Of a DNA stretch of 29,582 nucleotides, positions 9,753 to 19,762 are shown piece after piece. The first letter of the stretch is position 1, and every line of letters begins with the position of its first letter. A model generated the notes under the pieces. It did no database searches. It was not told where the DNA came from and worked only from the letters and a program-made list of their open reading frames with translations. The position numbers and the translations under genes were made by a program. The stretch comes from Ectocarpus siliculosus (taxonomy: Eukaryota > Sar > Phaeophyceae > Ectocarpales > Ectocarpaceae): the NCBI GenBank assembly GCA_000310025.1, contig FN648815.1, positions 1 through 29,582 on the forward strand, read 5' to 3'.

Positions 9753-10568
9753 TCAAGAAAGAAGTGCCAATCCAGCACTGTGATGCGTGTTGCTCCCCTC
9801 CCAGCGCTCGTCCCGGCCTGTAGCCTCGCCAGAAAAAGGAGTTCCCGTTTTAGCACCACGATGCAAGTACCCTCCCCTCCACGCCCCTTCCGACGTGCCG
9901 CGGGGTTCCCCCTCACGCCCTTTCCGGCGCGCCACGGGGCTGCTTCGGTTTTCTCCCCCCCTCACGCCCCGTCCGACGCGCCATGGGGCCTTAGATATAT
10001 TTTTTATTTTTTGGTTGTTGCCCTCCCACGCCCCTCCCGTCGCGGCTGCGAGCACACGGCCCTCCCGCCGTGTTATTTGGTTGTTGCCCTCCCGCGCCCC
10101 TCCCGTCGCGGCTGCGGGCACACGGCCCTCCCGCCGTGTTCTTTGGTTGTTGCCCTCCCGCGCCCCTCCCGTCGCGGCTGCGGGCACACGGCCCTCCCGC
10201 CGTGTTATTTGGTTGTTGCCCTCCCGCGCCCCTTCCGTCGCGGCTGCGGGCACACGGCCCTCCCGCCGTGTTATTTGGTTGTTGCCCTCCCGCGCCCCTC
10301 CCGTCGCGGCTGCGGGCACACGGCCCTCCCGCCGTGTTCTTTTTCCCATGGCCCCACGATTAGCTTCACCTGGTTGCTCTGATGGCGCATCGACGGCGTC
10401 GTGGGGATGCATGCTACCCCAGCTCTCTAGACGCAAGCACTTTCCCGCGGTCGACAGGCACACTTGGTGTGCCGTCTGCGGCACCCCCTCCAGCGCCGCA
10501 CAGCTCTTCTCGACGTGATGAGTACGTTGCTCTGACTCTTCGGCAAGTGCCTCGAGCGGCGGCTGCAT
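9753..10568 (-). CDS. Repeat-bearing ORF of the LTR element (doubtful)
   Basis: A 271-codon ORF overlaps the end of the gag-like ORF by about 155 bp in another frame. Its middle is five copies of a 22-residue Arg/Gly/Ala-rich repeat from the 66-bp minisatellite. Long ORFs also exist on the plus strand over the same repeat (200 and 243 codons), so the frame is probably open because of composition. If translated by frameshifting from the gag-like ORF, it would give a basic, possibly RNA-binding, tail. That is speculation. Confidence 0.2.
   Translation of the reverse strand: MQPPLEALAEESEQRTHHVEKSCAALEGVPQTAHQVCLSTAGKCLRLESWGSMHPHDAVDAPSEQPGEANRGAMGKRTRREGRVPAAATGGAREGNNQITRREGRVPAAATEGAREGNNQITRREGRVPAAATGGAREGNNQRTRREGRVPAAATGGAREGNNQITRREGRVLAAATGGAWEGNNQKIKNISKAPWRVGRGVRGGENRSSPVARRKGREGEPRGTSEGAWRGGYLHRGAKTGTPFSGEATGRDERWEGSNTHHSAGLALLS
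10007..10336. repeat. 66-bp minisatellite, five copies, inside the LTR element
   Basis: Units start at about 10007, 10073, 10139, 10205 and 10271, each 66 bp and nearly identical. Since 66 is a multiple of three, several frames stay open. On the minus strand one frame encodes a 22-residue repeat containing RREGRVPAAATGGAREGNNQ. The flanks at 9870-10000 hold related GC-rich strings (CGCCCCTTCCGACGTGCC and similar). Confidence 0.92.
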
Positions 10569-11121
10569 CTCTACCAGCGTTGCCTATGTTGTAGAGGTAT
10601 TCGGTATTCTGGGATCTACCAAACCCACCGTTAGCAGGGACCTGAAATGCCCACACCGGTTCGCCTTCCGCAACCGGCCGACTGCTGATGATCTCTTCTG
10701 CAGCCGTGTAGCCTATGCAAGCGCCCACCGCGGCAGGCTGCTCTTGGGATGATGACCCCCTGACGTCCCCGCTGCCCGGTCCTATGCCCAGGTCCGCTCC
10801 AGCAGGGATCCTTGGCACTACCGGGCTGGTTCCCGGTCTGGTGCTTCTTCCCCCGTGCTGTGCGGGCGGCGTGATTCCGTCGTTGTGCGGCCCCTCTTCC
10901 AGCAGACCGCGGGCAGACGTAGCGCCCGTAACGACAGCGCCCACCGTGGCGCCGCCGGACTCCCCCTCCTTCTCTAACTTTCCGAGGGCGGCTCGGAGTA
11001 GCCCTGCCAACTGCTGTACCTCGTCCGTCAGGCCTGAAACTTTGCTCTCCAGGTTGCCAACCCTGCCCTGCGTACTAGTGGTGACGTCGGCAGCCTCTGC
11101 TGCAACATCGGCGCCACTCAT
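10414..11121 (-). CDS. Gag-like protein of the LTR element
   Basis: 235 codons from ATG 11121 to a stop at 10414. The frame is also open further upstream into the LTR, to an ATG at 11202, but the start used here lies about 38 bp inside the 5' LTR. Residues 15-50 form a heptad-like coiled coil (GRVGNLESKVSGLTDEVQQL, continuing AGLLRAALGKLEKEGE), as in capsid-assembly regions of many Gag proteins. The centre is Gly/Pro/Ser-rich. The C-terminus is Arg-rich (RGTCRRVRATYSSRREELC). There is no CCHC zinc knuckle. Identification as Gag rests on position and coiled coil, not on a recognised family. Confidence 0.55.
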   Translation of the reverse strand: MSGADVAAEAADVTTSTQGRVGNLESKVSGLTDEVQQLAGLLRAALGKLEKEGESGGATVGAVVTGATSARGLLEEGPHNDGITPPAQHGGRSTRPGTSPVVPRIPAGADLGIGPGSGDVRGSSSQEQPAAVGACIGYTAAEEIISSRPVAEGEPVWAFQVPANGGFGRSQNTEYLYNIGNAGRDAAAARGTCRRVRATYSSRREELCGAGGGAADGTPSVPVDRGKVLASRELG

Positions 11122-11159
11122 CTCCAGCACGGGTTCCCTCGAGGGATACACCTCTAGAG

Positions 11160-11396
11160 TGTTAGTATACCCTTGTAAGTGTGTTGAAGATGATGGTATC
11201 ACTTGTATTTAGGACAGCAGACACGATCAGGACGCGGCGGGAGAGAGAGAGTGCCACGACACAGCAAGCACTCCCGCAGGGTCGAGCCCCGTGGATCAAT
11301 CATGAAACCAACCCAGGGGACTATCAATTCCTATCTGCGTAGCCAACTCCTACAGTCCCGTTGGAATATTCTCATCCGCTCATGCACACACGAACA
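11160..11396 (-). repeat. 5' LTR (237 bp)
   Basis: It is identical to 8690-8926 and followed by the right target-site duplication TGTGC (11397-11401). The bases just inside (minus strand CTCTAGAGGTGTATCC) do not start with the usual TGG of a tRNA 3'-end primer site. A perfect 10-bp palindrome, CCCTCGAGGG, lies nearby. Confidence 0.9.
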
Positions 11397-11401
11397 TGTG
11401 C

Positions 11402-12372
11402 TGCTTCGAATACCTGGGAGGGGGGTAAAACAAGTTGTCGATGTCCTCCGTAGCCCGTGTCGCCTCGCTCATTCTTCGCCCATCCCATCCCAACAAAACC
11501 ACTTGGGCCTGCATAGGGCCCGAAGGCTGCTCAACAATAATTCAACAGCAGTGTCGGGGAGGATTTTCAGGGTTGAAACCTAACTTCGTTGACCGAAAAG
11601 CAGTACTAGTGGGCGGCTGTAAGAAGAACAATGTCTGCATCCAACCACGTCAACCTGTGCATGCCGAGACAAAGTACGTGAGCACACCCAGACCGGGACA
11701 TGTACCAGAAAAATTGAGGCAGCAGAGCGATAGTAAAGGACGCTGCAAGCCGGATTCCAACGATGGTTTTGACGCCGCACTAGATGGGCAGCCACGAGAA
11801 CCGCACAAACACTCAATCCAAACCTACGATGAAATCGGCGTCTAGAAAATCTCAGTCACACCACACGGTCCACGACAGACCGTACTACAGTCGTGTCGTT
11901 CACGTGGTGCGTGATTCTCAGCGGTTTCTCGTTTACTTGGTATCATGTGTAAGGCCTGTCTCACCTCCAGGGCGTGTTTTGGCTCGAACTCGTCGACGCG
12001 ACGGAGCCCAACCATCAACACCCCCCGGAAATTTTATGTATTCTTGCGTTGCGAGAAAATCGTGTTAGGTTTAACTACACTTCCGGGTGTCTCTTACATA
12101 CAGCAGGAGTGCGTTCGGCGTGCACGAGTCGAGCAAATGGTGCTACACCGTATGCTGTCGGCTATTCCTCTCGCCTCCCGTGCCTCTCTCTCTGTAGGTA
12201 TTCGTTTATTTTCTACCGTGTCATGGGTAAACTTGTCGTAATTCTTGTCACCACGGAAATAGCTTCCAGGCGTCTATGTAAGAACACGGAAGAGAAGGTA
12301 CTGGACACGTAAAAGACCTAGAGCTTGGAGCAGTTCTCGGCGGAAAGACAACAACCATGGAATGGAGTCCAA
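11402..12372. other. No confident gene
   Basis: Several 70-140-codon ORFs lie on the plus strand without recognisable motifs. If the exon at 12379-13125 is real, this stretch is its downstream intron. Confidence 0.4.
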
Positions 12373-12378
12373 GCTTAC

Positions 12379-13125
12379 CGACGGCGTTTCTGGCGGGGAA
12401 GACGTGCCCCCGATGCCAAACAGCCCCTTCACGAGCACCACGGCGAAAGCCACAGCCGCCAAGCCGATCGCACCAACCCACGCCTCCATGCCAACGCCGG
12501 CGTCGGCCTCTCCCTGGGCGTACCCCTGAGCGTGCCAACCGCCACCAACACCGCCATCGCCGGCCAAATTCCTCCTTACACCAACGCCATCAGCCTCGGC
12601 CTGGGGTCCAGCGGTGGTCTGGGGTACCGTGATGGCGGCGTCCTTCGCAGAGATGGCTCGCCCGCCTCCGGGATAGCTGGCGGGGCTCACACGGCCGCTT
12701 CCGCCCTCCCCGCGGGGATGGGCCGCCTCTCTTCTGGCGTTGCCGCCTGCCCTATCACCATCCTGTGGAGAACCTTGCTGCCAGTTGTCTTGGCTGTTCG
12801 CTTCTTCCGGGGCAGCGAGCGCGGCGGCTGCGGCGCTGAGCTGGTTGTGAGGGTACATCGTTCCGTCCGGTCTACGGAGGTCCCACACCGATGTGCAAGG
12901 GCTGGGGGCAGCAGGAGGTGCTGCTTTGCCAGTCGATAGAGGTGCTCGCGACATCGACATCGACCACGACGAGAAGCTGCTCTGGATTGTCCACAAAGAC
13001 AGGAGACCGACCGCTAGAACCAGGAACAGCGCAACGCTACATCGATTTGTTCCGAGGACGGAAGAGCGGGCAATAGCAGCGGTGGGAAACGAGGCGCGAA
13101 AAATAGCGGGGGGTCGTGTTGGCAT
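12379..13125 (-). CDS. First exon of an unrecognised membrane-anchored protein
   Basis: The ATG at 13125 has an in-frame stop two codons upstream. The exon ends at a strong donor (TCG|GTAAGC, 12378-12373) after 249 codons, phase 0. Residues about 28-50 (CSVALFLVLAVGLLSLWTI) form a hydrophobic signal anchor. A long Ala/Gly/Pro-rich, probably disordered, stretch follows. A second hydrophobic segment lies near residues 215-238 (WVGAIGLAAVAFAVVLVKGL). The protein would cross the membrane twice, with the disordered loop between. It is on the same strand as the SEC14-like gene, but no exon linking the two was found, so I treat it as separate. Reading straight on without splicing gives 283 codons. 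Confidence 0.5.
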
Positions 13126-13430
13126 GGTATTTTACAAACCTGATACCCCTTCAAAGTGAAACACTGGACTAAATGGACCTGGTGTGTCGATGGAAATCAA
13201 ACGGCAGCATTCCTCCACAGGTCATTCTCGATATCGTACACACGGTGCGTTTGTTCCGGGGACATATACGCGTCTCTTGCTTCAGAGCAATAAAGTTGTC
13301 ATTAAAGAATCGAAACGTTCCATTCATAAGTCAAAGCCACCGGCAGGATTGAACCTGGCCGAAAGATGCCGTCAACTCAGCGAAATGTCAACTGCCAGTA
13401 TCGCCCCATTTGTGAGTTCAACGTGCTTAC

Positions 13431-13591
13431 CTCCTCGATATCCTTGGCAAGACTCCTTTGAGGGCAGAAGGTTTGACAACACCCATATCAAAACCTCTGG
13501 AAAAGGAGGCTTCAACCTTTCCTCCGTCGTTCGGAAAGAGCATGCGCCACACGTTGTGGTAAACACGTTCCGCCAGCCCCGCCACTTCTCC
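13431..13591 (-). CDS. Candidate internal exon, family unrecognised
   Basis: An acceptor (TTTGGCGCAG) before 13591 and a good donor (GAG|GTAAGC) after 13431 enclose 161 bp. The frame beginning GEVAGLAERVYHNVWRMLFP is open for 53 codons and leaves phase 2. A second minus-strand frame is also open. It lies 300 bp upstream of the membrane-protein ATG, so it would belong to a different gene or a 5' exon. Confidence 0.35.
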
Positions 13592-15171
13592 CTGCGCCAA
13601 AGGTTTTATTGGACAGCACGCCGCACCCAGCACGACAAGTACAAATCGGGACGGGTTGCGGGAAGGAGAAATTTAAATTCGCTTCTCTGCTGTTGTTCTT
13701 CGAAAGGAGTTTCCAAACTCCACGTTCTGACCGCGACGAGTGTCGATGCAAAAAAGAAAGGGGCCCACCGCATGAAACCATGGAACACTCCGAGACTACG
13801 AGTCAATCGAGTAAATCGTGATCACGAGGGGGGGAGGGGGGGCGGGTCTCTTGAATGAGATTCAGTACAGTATACTCAAACCGATATATGCTTAGTTATA
13901 CGGGGTTTAGTGTTGTATAAAAAAATTGGAGTCTACTGTACATGCTCTATTGTTTAGGATTTAGTATGGCAATACATAAACCTAAACACCCCGGTATGGA
14001 GTTTTAGAATGCAACACTAAAGCCTATTGGATAGAGTATGGCTATACTCAAACCAGTACACCCACGAATCATATCGGTCTACAATGTCATACTACAGGCA
14101 AAAGAAAGTGAGACCGTACTTGAACCTATACACCCCGTATATGGGTTTTAGAATGCGACACGAGAGCCTATGCAATAAACGGTATAAAGGTTTTACTATA
14201 TACACAACAAATACCATACAATAGACTTACTGCAAGTGGTCCGTGCAGTCTACTGATCCTGGGCGTCAATCTTGATCCCGGGGGGGGTGGGGGGGGGGGG
14301 GTCAGGGTGTCCAGTGGTTTGCAAAAGATAAAACTTCCTCACCGTGACAGAGGCAGCACCGGTGGCGCGGCGGCGGCGGCGTTGTCAGTCTCAGAACAGC
14401 TGCAAGGAGTGAGCATGCACTCGAGAAAAACCAGGCCGTTCCCGCTCGGAAGATCCCCGCTTAGGTCTGAGGGATCGGCGACAACACGCACGAATGACGG
14501 GCGTGGCGAGCAGATGGGGGGGAGAGGGTAGGCAGTGGGTCACGAGAGGCCTCATACATGACTTCAACTGCTGTACCTGTTGAAAGTGGTTGCGGGGCTT
14601 GCAGGAAACTCGCAGGTCAACATCTACAGTGGACGAAAGACTGTGTGCGTGCTTGGTGCTAAATTTGTGACACTAGATTATAGATACTTGGAACAGCATG
14701 GAAGACCTGATTATATACTTCAGAAACAAACTACGTAACTTGTCATGGCACGTCGATGGTCTCTCCCGCACAACCCCCACATAGAACACAATCTACAACG
14801 GCATTGACTAGTGTGTCAATGCTGGGTGTTGATGTCACAACCGTCCTGGTCTCCACCATTGTCTAGCACACGAGTCTTCTGGCATAGCGACCTGGTGGAG
14901 CCCGCACATATTATGTTGTACAAGGCTTGCTTTACTCGTCACTAGATAAGTACCATTTTGTCAAACGCCTCTGGTAAATCACCGAGACATCCACCCACAC
15001 ACGAGCGGGTAGCGTGACAAGGTGCTGCCACGGTATGTAGCACACGCTGCTTGGCCAACAAAATCGAAGGAGTATTCCGTGCCGACCAATCGAAAAGTAG
15101 GTTGCATGAGAGCCATTTATGGCTGCACGAACATGACCTTTAACACTCGCCTTGTTCACCTCGCGATCCTT
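13592..15171. other. No confident gene; AT-rich repeats and G-runs
   Basis: Holds the imperfect repeat at 13869-14173 and poly-G runs at 14280-14300. Otherwise there are only short ORFs without recognisable motifs. The right end is the 3' flank of the gene ending at 15172. Confidence 0.4.
13869..14173. repeat. Imperfect direct repeat, about 50-bp units 144 bp apart
   Basis: CCTAAACACCCCGGTATGGA at 13981 and CCTATACACCCCGTATATGG at 14125 begin two 49-50-bp related units. Both continue GTTTTAGAATGC(A/G)ACAC and end near GCCTAT. TATACTCAAACC is also repeated at about 13872 and 14043. The region is AT-rich and may be a decayed transposon. Confidence 0.6.
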
Positions 15172-18100
15172 TCATCTTGATGGCCTTGACTGGAAATTTC
15201 CTAGCCCCGCGTGTTTCCGGAGCTCTTCGCCGGTCAGTGTCGCCGTGTAGCCGTTGGAAAGTCTCAGCGTCATCAACTTGTCGTCCACTATCTCCTGTCC
15301 AACCCAATCCCGAAGACACGAAGGAAAGGAGGAACGATTGTCAGCCGGCCCCGTACTCTCATGGTCAAGGGATTCAGAATGTCTCCCGTCGAAACACACA
15401 TGGAGACTGGAAAAGAAAGCAACGGTGGAAAAGAGCAGGCCGACCATAGAATCATGATGTAAAGAGAGAAAGGGGGGGGGGGGGGCACGTGCCCACCCAC
15501 GGGGCCCTTTTTTGGGACAAACTCCAAGGTTCGTTTGGATACAAGTGGAGGGGGATCTCTATTTTTTTTGACTTGGACTACCGCGAGGGCAACTCAATGA
15601 TGGACAAGGGCATTTGTTCCAACGGTCAAAAATGATATCCGCCAGGGTAACCAATGTGTTGATGGTTCCACTTCGAATTTCAGCGAGGGAACCAACAGGG
15701 GTCGCGGTTTTCAGATTATGCACCTTTCCACAGCAGCTCACCAACTTCGAAACAGCACAACTACAGCAAACCTCGTGCTCAACAGGTGGAAAGTGGTCAC
15801 CAATCCTGCGGTCTAGCCATGTTTTTCGGGGAACCCACCTGCCCCTCGTCGGGCATCTTAAACCTCACGGAGTCCCCCCACCTGAGCCCCTCCACCATGT
15901 CTCCGTCCGAAAAGGCACCCCCTTCCTCAGACAGAAGAAGTTCTTCGTCGTCTCCATCCAGATTACTTCGAGAAAGCTCTGAGTTGGTCGGAGAGCATGC
16001 AGGGCTGGGGATGCTTTCCGGCATCACGAAGCCCCGTCCAGACGTCGCACTAAGGCTGTGCCCAACGCTGGCGCTCTTTGGCCTCTTCTGGCTCAGGCTG
16101 CTCCGCCGCTTGTGGGCTGTTTTCAGCTTGCGCCCGACGGGCAAAAATTTGGATACCATTGACTTTGGCCGGGGCTTCTCGCTCCCTTGCGATATTTTGT
16201 TCTCTAGTCTGATTCCGGAGGCACTCGAACCCTGTCCGGTACCGCTACCGTCCGCTGTCACGCAAGAGAGAGGGGCCGTCGGGGCCTCGGACGGCCAGTG
16301 GGCCTCTTGCACCTTGGTCGAGAGCGGGGGGAGAAATGACATCTTGTCGTGCAGCCGAGGCTTTTCATCCACGTGGACCGTAACCTGGCAACGTGAGAGA
16401 GGCGGTACTGCGTTAGCGCGGGGTGGGGGGTAGAGAACCCAAAAAACTATTCAAAATATTACTACATCAGCCTCAGGAGACTCCTGACTCACAGTACACC
16501 TCGCTCCGCTACAACATCTATGCGTCAGAGGAAAAAACAGAACAAACCACGCATACAACTCACGAGTACAGTGTACGCCACATGAACAAGCGAAGAGCTT
16601 CATCATTCTTGCCCACTCCGACCCAGTCCGAAAACAGAGCAGAGTTGAAACCCACTCGGAAACAAATGCCACAATGCACCGTTCACCTTGGTCACTACTG
16701 GAGAAGGGTCCCCGATGGGACTCTCGTTGGGTAGATGCACTTCAAACACAACACCCTCTCCTCGTCCGTCTGCGCAGAGAAATGCCCCGTTGACGCTAGG
16801 ATTGCCGCTGTTTTTCTTCGAGAAAGCGGCCAGTGCATGGAAGTTCTTCCTATTGTTGTATTAGCGACAAACACCAAGTCAAGTAGCAGAAGGAGCGGCG
16901 CAGGGGAAGGGAGGAGAGTTGCTCAGCAAGAGGCAAGGGCAAGGAGGGCCGGGTCTTCAGATATTGAACAAGTGGATATTGTATTCAAGCAAGCCTCCCG
17001 TCATCACCCCCACAGACGTCGTAGCACGGCAAAGAGTTGACATTTCACAAACTGCTGTCCAACCCAGACTTCCGTCAATAGACAACACGGCGAAACCTCA
17101 AAGTCTCTCTCCCACCTCGAAGAAGTGCGTCGCTTCTTGGTGTTCTGGTCCTTGCTGCTGTACTCGACCGTCGTGATCTGTAGTCCGTGCGTGCTGAACA
17201 CCACTGCAGGCAATTCGTTGTTGGCATCAAGTTTCAGCGGCGCCAAGAAGGGCTTGAAGCTCACCGCGATTTGCCGCTTCGATCCCCTGGATTTCATTCT
17301 CAACGACCCAGGCAACAAATGCCCCTGCATAAGACGCAGATCCGGCAACGATGCAAGCAGGCATTGTTCGGCCACGCCAGGGGGGAACAAACAAGCAGGG
17401 GTCACGGTCACAACGAACTACAGTAGCCCAAGCCTACCGAAATGCTGACACTGCAGGACGGCCGTTGTTGAACAGCAGATTCTTCCGTAGTGAGATCAAC
17501 AAATTACCCAGTTCACACTAGGCCGCGGAACTCAATAGCTCCCGTGCATGAGAGTCATATCACAGCGTACGTGCCCGTGCAACAGCAGTAGGCACACCGC
17601 CAGGGATGGACCCCAACAGTAGGCAGTGTAGCATACATTGTACAACACGAGGCCCTACATTTCTGACGTTGTCGCTCCACACGTACTCCCTGTCGTCGAC
17701 CAGGAAGATCACATCCCCGTAGCGCACTACGTCCCCGTCCTTTTTCCTATTCTCGGGGTCAACGGCCTGTGACGCAAGACGTCAAAACAAGGTGGAAATG
17801 CATGAAGCAACAGAACAGAAACACCCAACAGGTGTCCAACTGGCCCAGGGATTGGTGACTCCCGTGGGAACAGAACTACATGTAGATTGATGAAGGGTCA
17901 TTGAACCAAGACCTTAGCACATCGGTAACTAACTCAGTAGACCGTTGTTCCACCAAAAGCACCTACCGGAGAGGGGGAGCGAGACCTCCAGTATTCTGGT
18001 CAACGGTAACGACGGACACATGTGTGAAAATCGAAAGCAATGAAATCACCGCTGCCCACACCTCCAAAACACCATCACCGCATCGACAACCTAGTATCAA

Positions 18101-19762
18101 TTCAATCACTATCTACACCACATATCCACCACCCAGACTTGTTTGAAGGAGACTGCACAAGCACCGCGAGTCTCCCATCGACCCGGAACAAAAAACGGCA
18201 ACATATCACCAACACTACTGCCGCCTACGACAACGTACAGCGGGGCGCGCGTTGCTACGACTGCACACGTTGAAGTGTCAGCTGGTGAATCCCGTGGCGT
18301 TATTCCCTTCGGACTGGCTGATCACCGCCACCTCGCTCCTCCTGAACAGCTTCGTCGACACCTTCTNNNNNNNNNNNNNNNNNNNNNNNNNNNNNNNNNN
18401 NNNNNNNNNNNNNNNNNNNNNNNNNNNNNNNNNNNNNNNNNNNNNNNNNNNNNNNNNNNNNNNNNNCACCACTGCAGGCAATTCGTTGTTGGCATCAAGT
18501 TTCAGCGGCGCCAAGAAGGGCTTGAAGCTCACCGCGATTTGCCGCTTCGATCCCCTGGATTTCATTCTCAACGACCCAGGCAACAAATGCCCCTGCATAA
18601 GACGCAGATCCGGCAACGATGCAAGCAGGCATTGTTCGGCCACGCCAGGGGGGAACAAACAAGCAGGGGTCACGGTCACAACGAACTACAGTAGCCCAAG
18701 CCTACCGAAATGCTGACACTGCAGGACGGCCGTTGTTGAACAGCAGATTCTTCCGTAGTGAGATCAACAAATTACCCAGTTCACACTAGGCCGCGGAACT
18801 CAATAGCTCCCGTGCATGAGAGTCATATCACAGCGTACGTGCCCGTGCAACAGCAGTAGGCACACCGCCAGGGATGGACCCCAACAGTAGGCAGTGTAGC
18901 ATACATTGTACAACACGAGGCCCTACATTTCTGACGTTGTCGCTCCACACGTACTCCCTGTCGTCGACCAGGAAGATCACATCCCCGTAGCGCACTACGT
19001 CCCCGTCCTTTTTCCTATTCTCGGGGTCAACGGCCTGTGACGCAAGACGTCAAAACAAGGTGGAAATGCATGAAGCAACAGAACAGAAACACCCAACAGG
19101 TGTCCAACTGGCCCAGGGATTGGTGACTCCCGTGGGAACAGAACTACATGTAGATTGATGAAGGGTCATTGAACCAAGACCTTAGCACATCGGTAACTAA
19201 CTCAGTAGACCGTTGTTCCACCAAAAGCACCTACCGGAGAGGGGGAGCGAGACCTCCAGTATTCTGGTCAACGGTAACGACGGACACATGTGTGAAAATC
19301 GAAAGCAATGAAATCACCGCTGCCCACACCTCCAAAACACCATCACCGCATCGACAACCTAGTATCAATTCAATCACTATCTACACCACATATCCACCAC
19401 CCAGACTTGTTTGAAGGAGACTGCACAAGCACCGCGAGTCTCCCATCGACCCGGAACAAAAAACGGCAACATATCACCAACACTACTGCCGCCTACGACA
19501 ACGTACAGCGGGGCGCGCGTTGCTACGACTGCACACGTTGAAGTGTCAGCTGGTGAATCCCGTGGCGTTATTCCCTTCGGACTGGCTGATCACCGCCACC
19601 TCGCTCCTCCTGAACAGCTTCGTCGACACCTTCTGCGCCTTCTCCAGCGAACCGACAAAGCCCCCGCCTCCTGCCACCACGCCTTCAGCTGGGGGACTAG
19701 CACCACCTTCTCCCAACGCGCCGACTGAGATGCCACTCCCTCCGGAAAGCGTGTGGTGAACT
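15172..19762 (-). CDS. Multi-exon gene of unrecognised family, partly duplicated by the assembly
   Basis: Proposed exons: a 19762-19600, b 19034-18927 (again at 17766-17659), c 17324-17116 (a fragment again at 18592-18467), d 16849-16687, e 16384-15801, f 15760-15652 (tentative), g 15294-15172 with a TGA stop. Phases match at a-b, b-c, c-d, d-e and e-f. Exon a is Gly-rich then basic (SLEKAQKVSTKLFRRSE). Exon b includes DGDVVRYGDVIFLVDDREYV, a β-rich string. Exons c and d look like a compact β domain (RQIAVSFKPFLAPLKLD, GAFLCADGRGEGVVFEVHLP). Exon e is long, Ser/Lys/Arg-rich and probably disordered, with possible phosphorylation clusters (HKRRSSLSQKRPKSAS) and an acidic patch. Exon g closes with LRLSNGYTATLTGEELRKHA. 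I do not recognise the family. Reading exon a straight on instead meets TGA at 19548. Donor f is weak. Confidence 0.6.
17199..18366. repeat. First copy of a 1,168-bp exact duplication flanking the gap
   Basis: It matches 18467-19634 at a constant offset of 1,268 bp, with no difference found in the parts compared. This copy ends exactly where the N run starts. It carries exon b, part of exon c and the end of exon a of the gene above. Confidence 0.9.
18367..18466. other. Assembly gap of exactly 100 N
   Basis: The round number of N indicates a gap of unknown size in a scaffold. ORFs reading across it are artefacts. Confidence 0.98.
18467..19634. repeat. Second copy of the 1,168-bp exact duplication
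   Basis: It begins at the first base after the N run and copies 17199-18366. The arrangement (end of contig 1 equals start of contig 2) is that of two overlapping contigs placed side by side without being merged. Confidence 0.9.

Larger units (their letters stand above)
8690..11396 (-). mobile_element. Complete, short, apparently non-autonomous LTR retrotransposon (gag-only type)
   Basis: Two identical 237-bp LTRs enclose 2,233 bp. The element starts TGTTAG and ends CGAACA, so the termini are TG...CA with a TGTT/AACA inverted repeat. It is flanked by a perfect 5-bp target-site duplication, TGTGC (8685-8689 and 11397-11401). A polypurine tract abuts the 8690-8926 LTR when read on the minus strand, which sets the orientation: 5' LTR 11160-11396, 3' LTR 8690-8926. 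The only substantial ORF after the 5' LTR is gag-like. No protease, integrase, reverse transcriptase or RNase H motif (such as YxDD) is visible in any frame. LTR identity implies a recent insertion. It lies upstream of, or in a 5' intron of, the SEC14-like gene, in the same orientation. Confidence 0.85.

Noticed and set aside
9787-10518. 243- and 200-codon plus-strand ORFs
   Set aside because: Open only because the 66-bp GC-rich repeat lacks stops in several frames; they are antisense to the element's gag orientation.
13340-13420. A minus-strand GGTTCAATCC string matching the pol III B box, possible tRNA gene
   Set aside because: No proper A box upstream, and the T stem does not pair, so no cloverleaf can be drawn.
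15786-16433. 215-codon plus-strand ORF
   Set aside because: Mirror of the well-supported minus-strand exon e (15801-16384), which has matching splice phases.
18143-18716. ORFs of 130-183 codons spanning 18143-18716
   Set aside because: They read through the 100-N gap and fuse unrelated sides.
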